Assembly (NCBI GenBank): GCA_942492855.1
Contig: OW818647.1
Location: 2,914,001-2,978,000 of the forward strand
Length of the DNA stretch: 64,000 nucleotides
Direction: 5' to 3'
From: G963677485 sp942492855
GTDB taxonomy: Bacteria; Armatimonadota; HRBIN16
A model generated the notes under the pieces. The model had not been told where the DNA came from. It did no database searches and was given only the letters and a program-made list of their open reading frames with translations. Position 1 is the first letter of the stretch. Each line of letters opens with the position of its first letter. The position numbers were made by a program, and so were the translations under genes. Below, in pieces: positions 8,015-14,752 of this stretch.

Positions 8015-8083
8015 ATGCCTCAACGAGATGGAACCGGCCCAAATGGGCAAGGACGAGTGACAGGCAGGGGAAGAGGAGTATAA
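8015..8083 (+). CDS. 22-residue Gly/Arg-rich peptide, similar to the start of DUF5320-type proteins
   Basis: A short open frame with a clear AAGGAG site 9 bases before ATG 8015, ending two bases before the next gene, whose GAGGAG ribosome site lies inside it. The peptide begins MPQRDGTGPNGQG and ends TGRGRGV. This matches the opening DGTGPxGxGxxTGRG pattern of small proteins (DUF5320) commonly found next to NifX-like genes, but the usual cysteine-rich remainder is missing. It may be a functional mini-protein, a leader for coupling, or a remnant. Confidence 0.5.
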   Translation: MPQRDGTGPNGQGRVTGRGRGV

Positions 8084-8085
8084 CC

Positions 8086-8451
8086 ATGAAAATAGCCATC
8101 ACATCTGAAGGCTCAACGCCTGACAGTATGGTCGATACCAGATTCGGGCGAGCAAGCCATATCATCATCTTCGATGAAGAGACCAAAAACTATGAGACCG
8201 CCGATAATGAATTGAATATGAACGCGGTGCAGGGAGCCGGAATCCAAACCGCCTCACGGGTGGCCGGATTAGGCTGTCAGATCGTGTTGACTGGTCACGC
8301 TGGACCCAAAGCCTTTCGCGTTCTAGAGGCTGGTGGTGTTGCTGTCTATACGGGCGTGAGCGGTACCGTGCGACAGGCAGTGGCTGCATTTTTAGCTGGG
8401 GAGCTGAAGCAGATTCATGAGGCTGACGTGGAAGGTCACTGGGGCGGCTGA
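8086..8451 (+). CDS. NifX/ORP-like protein
   Basis: A 121-residue single-domain protein of the NifX/NafY (dinitrogenase iron-molybdenum cofactor) family: MKIAITSEG, VDTRFGRASHIIIFDEETK, NAVQGAGIQTASRVAGLG and TGHAGPKAFRVLEAGGV, then a final helix. It is paralogous to the upstream gene without the Gly/Arg tail. Related stand-alone proteins in anaerobes carry Mo-Cu or Fe-S clusters (orange protein). The ribosome site is GAGGAG. One base separates its stop from the next gene, so translation is probably coupled. Confidence 0.85.
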   Translation: MKIAITSEGSTPDSMVDTRFGRASHIIIFDEETKNYETADNELNMNAVQGAGIQTASRVAGLGCQIVLTGHAGPKAFRVLEAGGVAVYTGVSGTVRQAVAAFLAGELKQIHEADVEGHWGG

Positions 8452-8452
8452 C

Positions 8453-9340
8453 ATGGGATATGGCGTAATAGTGATCGCCAGCGGGAAGGGTGGCACCGGA
8501 AAAACCACCGTGGCGACGAACCTCGCAGTGACCGCGAGCAATGAAGGCATCCCTGTGTGCTACATGGATTGTGACGTAGAGGAGCCCAATGGCCATCTAT
8601 TCCTCAAGCCTGTGATCACAGATAAGGAACCTAGCTACGCGATTTATCCACAGGTGGACCAAAATCTGTGCAACGCGTGTGGCAAGTGTGCGGAGTTTTG
8701 CGCCTTCAACGCTTTGGCTGTCGTGGGTAAACAGGTGCTCGTTTTCCCTTCCCTCTGTCATGGATGCGGCGGTTGTATGCTGATCTGCCCAAGCTGGGCG
8801 ATTTCGGAGCAGCACCGGCAGGCGGGGTCTATTGACTCCGGTCATGCGCACAATGCGGAGTTCGTGCAGGGCTGCCTAGATGTTGGTGAGGCCCATGCGG
8901 CTCCGCTGGTCAAACAGGCGAAGAAGCACATCAACCCGCAGAATCTGACGCTGATTGATGCGCCGCCAGGTACATCCTGCCCGGTCATCGCCTCTGTACA
9001 TGGGGTGGACTTTGTGGTGCTGGTGACGGAACCAACGCCATTTGGTTTGCATGACCTCAAGCTGGCTGTCGAAATGCTCAAGGTGATGAAACGGCCGTTT
9101 GGCGTGGTGATCAACCGCTCTGGACCATCCGATTCATTGGTGTTGGACTACTGCCGCGAGGAGAACATTGAGGTTCTGGCGTGTGTTCCAGATGACCGTT
9201 ACATCGCTCAAGCCTATTCCCGCGGCAAGATGATCGTAGACGCTCTGCCCGAGTATCAGGATGTGTTCCACTCATTGCTAGCCGTTGTGTTAAACAAACT
9301 AGAGGTCAGCAAGGCAGCCGCTAGAATCGAGGCTGTGTAA
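8453..9340 (+). CDS. MinD/Mrp-type ATPase with inserted 2x[4Fe-4S] ferredoxin domain (first)
   Basis: A 295-residue SIMIBI P-loop ATPase. A deviant Walker A ASGKGGTGKTT (residues 9-19) is followed by the switch MDCDVEEPN. A ferredoxin insert has cysteines 73, 76, 79, 83 and 102, 105, 108, 112 (two [4Fe-4S] clusters). The ATPase then resumes with LIDAPPGTSCPVIASV and VTEPTPFGLHDLKLAVEM. Proteins of this design accompany NifX-like/ORP genes in anaerobes and are thought to couple ATP to cluster transfer or positioning. ATG 8453 follows the previous stop by one base; the upstream extension of the frame lies inside the NifX-like gene. The two ATPases of the operon are paralogues. Confidence 0.88.
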   Translation: MGYGVIVIASGKGGTGKTTVATNLAVTASNEGIPVCYMDCDVEEPNGHLFLKPVITDKEPSYAIYPQVDQNLCNACGKCAEFCAFNALAVVGKQVLVFPSLCHGCGGCMLICPSWAISEQHRQAGSIDSGHAHNAEFVQGCLDVGEAHAAPLVKQAKKHINPQNLTLIDAPPGTSCPVIASVHGVDFVVLVTEPTPFGLHDLKLAVEMLKVMKRPFGVVINRSGPSDSLVLDYCREENIEVLACVPDDRYIAQAYSRGKMIVDALPEYQDVFHSLLAVVLNKLEVSKAAARIEAV

Positions 9341-10167
9341 TGGACACCGATGCTAAAATGGTCGTGACGTTGGTGATGGACAACCTGGAAGGTGAAGGGC
9401 TGAAGTGCGAACATGGGTTGAGCTTCCTCGTAGAAACCGGCCAGGGTGATGTGCTGTTCGATGCAGGCGCAAGCGATGCGCTGTTTGACAATATGCTGCA
9501 GTTGCATAAGCGGCCAGGCCGAATTCGGGCAGCAGCCATGAGCCATGGACACTATGACCACACGGGGGGGCTGGCCAGACTGATGGAGCTAGCTTCTGAC
9601 GTCAAGCTGTATGCCCATGGGGATGTGCTGAAGCCCCGCTATCATGCCTATGAGTATGAGACCAAACCGATCGGGATGTCCGCTAGCTCGCTGCAGACCG
9701 CCAGTGATATGGTCAGGAGTGTGGTTTCGCAACTGGTCCTTCCTGGAGTGTGGCTGAGCGGTGAAATCAAGCTGGTACCGGAGTACACGGTGCCTGCGAA
9801 TTCTGTGTTTCAGATCGACGATCATGGGATCAAGACAGACCAGTTCGATGATGAACGATGCATGGTGCTTCAACATGAGGGCCGGACCACCGTACTTCTG
9901 GGCTGCAGCCACCGCGGGGTAGAGAACAATATCCTGACGGCTATGGAATTGGCGGGCACTCAGAAACTCGACAGGGTCGTTGGCGGCATGCATCTGGGTA
10001 GTGCTAGCAACGATCGGCTCGATCGGCTGGTGCGATTTCTGGAAACTCAGCAGATTGGCGAGGTGGTTTGCTGCCACTGCACAGGGCAGCACTCGGCCGA
10101 TTACCTTATGAATCAGCTGGGGTCCAGGGTGGTTCAAGGACACAGCGGCATGAGCTGGAAGGTGTAG
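9340..10167 (+). CDS. MBL-fold metallohydrolase
   Basis: A 275-residue metallo-beta-lactamase-fold protein. The metal motif SHGHYDHTGG (H69, H71, D73, H74) is preceded by VLFDAGAS and followed by LLGCSHRGVENNI, VVGGMHLG and a C-terminal CCHCTG. This resembles the subgroup annotated as methyl-ribofuranosyl-aminobenzene phosphate synthase-like, which often sits beside NifX-like and 4Fe-4S ATPase genes. The start codon overlaps the previous stop (TAATG), so it is translationally coupled. The substrate is unknown; the context suggests a role in cluster or thiol chemistry. Confidence 0.85.
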   Translation: MDTDAKMVVTLVMDNLEGEGLKCEHGLSFLVETGQGDVLFDAGASDALFDNMLQLHKRPGRIRAAAMSHGHYDHTGGLARLMELASDVKLYAHGDVLKPRYHAYEYETKPIGMSASSLQTASDMVRSVVSQLVLPGVWLSGEIKLVPEYTVPANSVFQIDDHGIKTDQFDDERCMVLQHEGRTTVLLGCSHRGVENNILTAMELAGTQKLDRVVGGMHLGSASNDRLDRLVRFLETQQIGEVVCCHCTGQHSADYLMNQLGSRVVQGHSGMSWKV

Positions 10168-10171
10168 ATGA

Positions 10172-11122
10172 ATGGAAGATAGCATACAAGAGCTGGTGAT
10201 CATCAGCGGTAAAGGCGGCACGGGTAAAACCAGCGTGGTCGCTTCATTTGCAGCTTTGGCTGAAGAGGCTGTGCTGGTTGATTGTGATGTGGATGCCTCC
10301 GACCTGCACCTTATTCTCAGCCCTGATGTGCAGCAAACTATTCCGTTTTATGGCGGAAATCAGGCGCACATGAATTCGGATCTTTGTGTAGGCTGCATGA
10401 AGTGCATTCGCCTGTGCAGGTTTGGAGCGGTCAGTGCAGATGGGGCCGCGAATCTGCACTCAGATATCACCGTGCGTATTGATCCGTTTCAGTGTGAGGG
10501 CTGCGGGGTGTGCGCCCACTTTTGCCCAACCGGGGCCATCCACATGGAGCCTGAGCTTAACGGTGACTGGTATGTGTCTGACACCCGCTTTGGTCCGATG
10601 GTTCATGCAAGGTTGAGGGTGGCTCAGGAGAACTCAGGAAAGCTGGTGACCACCATCCGTAAGGAGGCCAGCCGCATCGCCCGCGAGAAGGCCATTCCGC
10701 TGGTGATCATTGACGGCTCGCCAGGCATCGGATGCCCTGTCATCGCATCCGTGACTAACGCTTCGTTAGTGTTAATCGTGACCGAGCCGACACTGTCGGG
10801 GCTTCACGATCTGGAGCGGGTGGCCTCGCTCTGTCAAGGACTAAAGCTGCCTGTGATGGTGTGTGTGAACAAGGTCGACATCAATCTTGACATGAGCCTG
10901 CGTATCCAAAAGCGGTGTGACAAATTGAATATCGCTGTGGCAGGCACCATACGGTATGACCGATGCGTGACCGACGCCCAACTGCAGATGAAAAGTGTGG
11001 TGGAGCTAGAAAGTAACCCGGTTGCCGAAGACATTATCTCCGTATGGAGTTCGGTTCAGGAAAACCTGGCTGCTCAGACGTTAAATACAAACAATAGAAT
11101 CAAGGAGATACATCTGATATGA
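10172..11122 (+). CDS. MinD/Mrp-type ATPase with inserted 2x[4Fe-4S] ferredoxin domain (second)
   Basis: A 316-residue paralogue of the first ATPase. Walker A is ISGKGGTGKTS (residues 11-21), the switch VDCDVDASD, ferredoxin cysteines 72, 75, 78, 82 and 108, 111, 114, 118, then IIDGSPGIGCPVIASV and VTEPTLSGLHDLERVASL. Having two such ATPases side by side is typical of ORP-type loci, where they could act as a heterodimer. The ribosome site is GGAAGG in the end of the MBL gene, and it overlaps the next gene by four bases (ATGA). Confidence 0.88.
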   Translation: MEDSIQELVIISGKGGTGKTSVVASFAALAEEAVLVDCDVDASDLHLILSPDVQQTIPFYGGNQAHMNSDLCVGCMKCIRLCRFGAVSADGAANLHSDITVRIDPFQCEGCGVCAHFCPTGAIHMEPELNGDWYVSDTRFGPMVHARLRVAQENSGKLVTTIRKEASRIAREKAIPLVIIDGSPGIGCPVIASVTNASLVLIVTEPTLSGLHDLERVASLCQGLKLPVMVCVNKVDINLDMSLRIQKRCDKLNIAVAGTIRYDRCVTDAQLQMKSVVELESNPVAEDIISVWSSVQENLAAQTLNTNNRIKEIHLI

Positions 11123-11457
11123 AAATCGCTATACCTACCTCAAACGGGCTGCTGTGCCCGCATTTCGGTCACTGTGATGAGTTTACGCTTGTCGATGTAG
11201 ACGTCGACACCAAGCAAATCCTGGGCCGTGAAGTGACAGCAGCACCAAAGCATGAACCCGGTTTGCTGCCTCGCTGGCTGCATGGTCTTGGTGCCGACCT
11301 AATAATCGCTGGTGGTATGGGCTCGCGAGCGCAACAGTTGTTTGCGGAAGCTGGGGTTGATGTGGCCGTAGGGGCACCAGTCGCCGCACCTGATGCGCTA
11401 GTGGAAGCCTGGTTGAGTGGAAGCATGGAGACCGGTACCAATATGTGCGATCACTGA
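11119..11457 (+). CDS. NifX/ORP-like protein, third copy
   Basis: A 112-residue NifX/NafY-family protein: MKIAIPTSNG, CPHFGHCDEFTLVDVD, a LLPRWLHGLGADLIIAGGMG core and AEAGVDVAVGAP. It differs from the other two copies in having CPHFGHC near the N-terminus and a C-terminal MCDH, which could hold metal. It ends the operon and is followed by a strong hairpin terminator. Confidence 0.85.
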   Translation: MKIAIPTSNGLLCPHFGHCDEFTLVDVDVDTKQILGREVTAAPKHEPGLLPRWLHGLGADLIIAGGMGSRAQQLFAEAGVDVAVGAPVAAPDALVEAWLSGSMETGTNMCDH

Positions 11458-11470
11458 CATCACACAGCAT

Positions 11471-11507
11471 AATGGGCCCCTGCTGAGTTGCAGGGGCCCA
11501 TTATTTT
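11471..11507. terminator. Strong bidirectional hairpin terminator
   Basis: A 12-base perfect stem (AATGGGCCCCTG / CAGGGGCCCATT) around an 8-base loop, followed by ATTTTT. It lies between the convergent NifX-like gene and the peroxiredoxin gene and could serve both. Confidence 0.9.
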
Positions 11508-11528
11508 TAGGTGCCTAGTGATACGGGA

Positions 11529-12260
11529 CTATTTCTTTTTGAGAAACAGCTTTGCTAGTGGCAGCTTGCGGAAGCACATGAACCAGTCCAGGCAGTAATA
11601 GTCATCGCCTGCTTGCTCAACACGCTCCTTGGCCAAACCACAAGAGCCGGGGGGAGGCACAATCACATCGTCGCCAGGCTGCCAGTCGGCAGGGGTGGCG
11701 CATCCGTGTGCATCGGATGTCTGCATGGCGATTAACAGCCGCTTGACCTCGTCAAAGTTGCGTCCGTTTGATAGTGGGTAATAGACCAGTGCGCGAACTT
11801 TGGCTTTGGGGTCAATGAAAAACACCGCGCGGACAGCTTGAGTTGAGGCTGCGTTAGGCTGCACCATGCCGTATTTCTTGGCCACACCCATCGAAATGTC
11901 CGTAATGACAGGATATGTGATCTCCACATTTTCCATGCCTTTGTATTTAATCTTTTCCTTGATGGTGCGCAGCCATGCGATGTGGCTGTAGGTGCTATCG
12001 ATCGATAGTCCGATGAGCTCACAGTTTAGGTCTAAAAGATCATTTTGAATCTTAGCGAAGGTCATAAATTCGGTGGTGCAGACCGGAGTAAAGTCAGCCG
12101 GATGGCTGAACAAGATGACCCACTTGCCCTTGTAGTTCTCTGGGAATTTGATCTGGCCCTGTGTGGAATCAGCGACAAACGCCGGGGCGTCATCACCGAT
12201 GAGGGGGATGTGTACACACTGCTCCACGCAGGATGTTGAAGAATCTTTCTGGTCAGACAT
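11529..12260 (-). CDS. Peroxiredoxin (AhpC/TSA, Prx6-like)
   Basis: A 243-residue thiol peroxidase that reduces hydrogen peroxide and organic peroxides. The peroxidatic motif PADFTPVCTTEF has Cys61; FIDPKAKVRALVYYPLSNGR and the C-terminal extension are those of the Prx6-like family found in anaerobes and archaea. Extra cysteines in the tail (CGLAKE, DYYCLDWFMC) could act as resolving residues, and CVEQC lies near the N-terminus. ATG 12260 was chosen for an AGGAGG site 9 bases upstream; the open frame reaches 12323 without one. An operator-like site matching those beside padR lies 46 bases upstream, suggesting shared control with the NifX/4Fe-4S operon. Confidence 0.9.
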   Translation of the reverse strand: MSDQKDSSTSCVEQCVHIPLIGDDAPAFVADSTQGQIKFPENYKGKWVILFSHPADFTPVCTTEFMTFAKIQNDLLDLNCELIGLSIDSTYSHIAWLRTIKEKIKYKGMENVEITYPVITDISMGVAKKYGMVQPNAASTQAVRAVFFIDPKAKVRALVYYPLSNGRNFDEVKRLLIAMQTSDAHGCATPADWQPGDDVIVPPPGSCGLAKERVEQAGDDYYCLDWFMCFRKLPLAKLFLKKK

Positions 12261-12305
12261 AAGGCGAAACCTCCTGGTATATCCATGCCAAGTGATCTTG
12301 GCCAT

Positions 12306-12326
12306 GCTAGATGCATGTTGCATATA
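12306..12326 (+). promoter_or_regulatory. Operator-like site 3, in front of the peroxiredoxin gene
   Basis: GCTAGATGCATG then TTGCATATA matches 17 of 21 bases of site 2 (7186-7206). It lies 46 bases upstream of the peroxiredoxin start, in the promoter region. The rest of the 322-base gap up to 12582 has a TATAAT at 12493-12498 that may serve the rightward gene at 12583, and no gene. Confidence 0.55.
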
Positions 12327-12582
12327 ACAATTTGATTATGGCATGAACGGACCAGCTAAAGTACCCCTCTTTCGGTAGCTTTGACCCCAAATCAGTTAAA
12401 TTACCGTTCGATGAGCAGACCTGTTAAGCCACGGCAGATATGGCTTTCGCAACAGATACCCGCTGACCACTACCATATCCTCCAAGACGCGGTATAATAA
12501 GCCAGATATTCAATGACATCCTTGGCAGTGCATACCTTTTTCGTAGATATCTGTGACGTGTAGTAACAACAAGGGAGCTTAT

Positions 12583-14196
12583 ATGATGAACAAGAACGGT
12601 CTGATCATCCTGCTAGTAATCGTCTGGTCTGTCTGCTCGCACATGGCGCACGCCGTCAGCATCAGCGGTGAATTCGAAATCGCCACAGGTACACATCAAC
12701 AGATGACTTTCGGAGCTGCGTTTGACGGCAGCAACTACATAGTGACCCTTCAGGGTAACGCAAGCTATCCATGGGCGATATGTGCCCAGATGGTCTCTCC
12801 CACGGGCGATATGGTAGGGGGGCTCATCGATACTGGCCGATATGGTGACACTCCCATCATCGCATTCGATGGAACCAGGTATTTGATGGTCTGGACCGAC
12901 TATGTGAACACCCCCAATGATGACGTCTACGGCTGCTTTATCAGCAAGAGTGGTGTCGCAGGGGAGCCGTTTGTCATATCGTCCGCTTCGGGTATGCAAA
13001 AAGTCGCCGGTATGAGCTTTGATGGAACCAACTACATGGTGGTTTGGGACGATTATCGGAATGAATCATCAAGTAACTCTATTGACATATACGCTCAGCG
13101 CATATCCACTTCGGGATCGATGGTGGGCTCTGAGATCGTGGTTTGCAGTCAGGTACGTGACCAGCGCAATGCGGCCATGGCCTTCGATGGCACCAACTAC
13201 CTGGTGACCTATATGAACAAACGCAGTCAGGAACCAAACATCTGGGATATCAACGGCAACTTTATCACCAAGGCCGGGGTCGTGGGCAGCCAATTTAAGA
13301 TTAACACCACCGATTGTCCGAACAGCCAGAACCCCATAAGCCTTGCATACGGCAAGGACGGTTATATGGTGGTGTGGGGTAAGGACATGGGGCCTGGTGG
13401 CGATGCTGATGCGATATGGGATGTATACGGCCGCGTGATCGCCCCGAACGGTACATTCAGAAGCTCTGAGCTGGCGCTTTCTACCATACCAGGCAGTCAG
13501 GCATTTCCCAGAGTCACCAGCGATGGCACCCGGTATTTCGTCGTGTGGACTGACCTTACCCACCCCGATGTAGAGATCACCGGGCGGTTTTACAACGAGA
13601 CCGGAGTGGCAGAGACAAGCACTTTTCCGGTGGTGTCAGGATCAGGACCCAGGGGTGTTTTTGCCACCCTTTTTGCCGACGGCCACTATTACCTGGGTGT
13701 GATGGAGGGGCTGCAGATAGGCTTATGGGGCGTATCGGATGTCTACGGCGTGCTGGTAGACTTCGCGAACGGAGCTTATACTACGCTGCAGGTGGTGATT
13801 GACCCCGGCACAGGCTATCTGGGGGCACTCAGCGGGGTCCAACTGCAGTATGACTTGAACGGTCCACAGCAGTATACGGGGCAGTTATGGATTAACAACA
13901 GCGGTAAGGCGATGATCGACAGTATCGAGCCAGGGACCTACAGCCTGAGCATCTACGGCAGCCACTGGCTGAAGCGTGTGATATCAGGTGTGGATGTGAA
14001 TGGCATAAATGTGGTGAACACCGTTCTAGCAAATGGCGACTCCGACGGTAACGGCCAGATCAACTTGTTTGACTACGTCGTGCTGGATTCCAAGTTCGGT
14101 TCCTCATATTCGATGGCTGATCTTGACGGTGATGGCGCGGTGAACCTATTCGACTACGTGATCATCGACCAGAACTTCGGAGCTCAGGCCGACTAA
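12583..14196 (+). CDS. Secreted FDG-repeat propeller with beta-sandwich and dockerin-like C-terminus
   Basis: A 537-residue exported protein. A signal peptide (about residues 1-25, ending SHMAHA) precedes seven repeats of the FDGTNYMVVWDD type (FDGSNY, FDGTRY, FDGTNY twice, KDGYMVVWG, SDGTRYFVVW, ADGHYYLGV). Seven units suggest a seven-bladed propeller. A beta-sandwich follows (GQLWINNSGKAMIDSIEPG, YSLSIYGSHWLKRV), then a dockerin-like pair of calcium loops, DSDGNGQINLFD and DLDGDGAVNLFD. ATG 12583 has AGGGAG upstream. The beta-sandwich plus dockerin tail is closely shared with the alkaline phosphatase downstream. The ligand is unknown. Confidence 0.75.
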   Translation: MMNKNGLIILLVIVWSVCSHMAHAVSISGEFEIATGTHQQMTFGAAFDGSNYIVTLQGNASYPWAICAQMVSPTGDMVGGLIDTGRYGDTPIIAFDGTRYLMVWTDYVNTPNDDVYGCFISKSGVAGEPFVISSASGMQKVAGMSFDGTNYMVVWDDYRNESSSNSIDIYAQRISTSGSMVGSEIVVCSQVRDQRNAAMAFDGTNYLVTYMNKRSQEPNIWDINGNFITKAGVVGSQFKINTTDCPNSQNPISLAYGKDGYMVVWGKDMGPGGDADAIWDVYGRVIAPNGTFRSSELALSTIPGSQAFPRVTSDGTRYFVVWTDLTHPDVEITGRFYNETGVAETSTFPVVSGSGPRGVFATLFADGHYYLGVMEGLQIGLWGVSDVYGVLVDFANGAYTTLQVVIDPGTGYLGALSGVQLQYDLNGPQQYTGQLWINNSGKAMIDSIEPGTYSLSIYGSHWLKRVISGVDVNGINVVNTVLANGDSDGNGQINLFDYVVLDSKFGSSYSMADLDGDGAVNLFDYVIIDQNFGAQAD

Positions 14197-14379
14197 CCTG
14201 GCTCGCTATCGTGGTGTCCCCGCGAGCACATAGTTTAGGAGGATACCGGCTTTTTGTGTGATGTATACCCACAGTTTATTGGTTTTTGTGAGTTGGCCGA
14301 AGTAATAGCATCTGTAACTACTCATCCATTAGGGATGGTCATGCATCATAGCACGATCTATACGGTTACTGTAGCTTCC

Positions 14380-14607
14380 GGCACCCACGAAGTGGGTAAG
14401 ATTCTTATAGCCACGGGTAAGCACCAGCGCAACCCGTGGGTGGCGACACCAAAAACCTACCCCGAAGTGGGTCGTCTTCGGTGACTTGATAAAACGGCTA
14501 CTCCGAATTGGTGCAACCCACTTCGGGGTAGGAATGATACGCAGCTTTCCAGGGGTATCGCTTCGCTCACCCCTGGCTATAAGAATCTTACCCACTTCGT
14601 GGGTGCC
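14380..14607. repeat. 228-bp element with perfect 34-bp terminal inverted repeats
   Basis: The end starting GGCACCCACGAAGTGGGTAA (14380-14413) is exactly inverted at 14574-14607. Each end is itself palindromic (ACCCAC GAA GTGGGT). Further inside, ACCTACCCCGAAGTGGGT (about 14455-14472) and its inverted counterpart (about 14517-14532) form a second pair. There is no coding capacity. It may be a MITE-like non-autonomous element or a large extragenic palindrome. It occupies most of the 556-base gap between the two dockerin-tagged genes; a TATAAT near 14692 could serve the gene that follows. Confidence 0.75.
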
Positions 14608-14752
14608 CGCAGAGAAGCATGAGGGCGTTACGCATATGCTGAACAGACACTTGGCAAAACAATCTGATAGCTGAGTAGTTACTATCATATATAATATAGA
14701 GACTACATGGCGATGCAGCTATGTAGCAATAACGCACAAGGTGATGTGACAT

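Noticed and set aside
7442..11457. Nitrogen-fixation gene cluster
   Set aside because: The NifX-like domains occur in many non-diazotrophs and no nifHDK, nifB or nifEN gene is present in the window.
12340..12480. Possible riboswitch-like structured leader between the peroxiredoxin and the FDG gene
   Set aside because: Fragments such as CAAAGCTACCGAAAGAGG on the minus strand hint at a structured RNA, but I could not fit them to any known class or build a convincing fold.
13069..13563. 164-codon minus-strand frame opposite the FDG-repeat gene
   Set aside because: Arises from the repeat composition of the true gene; no start signal.
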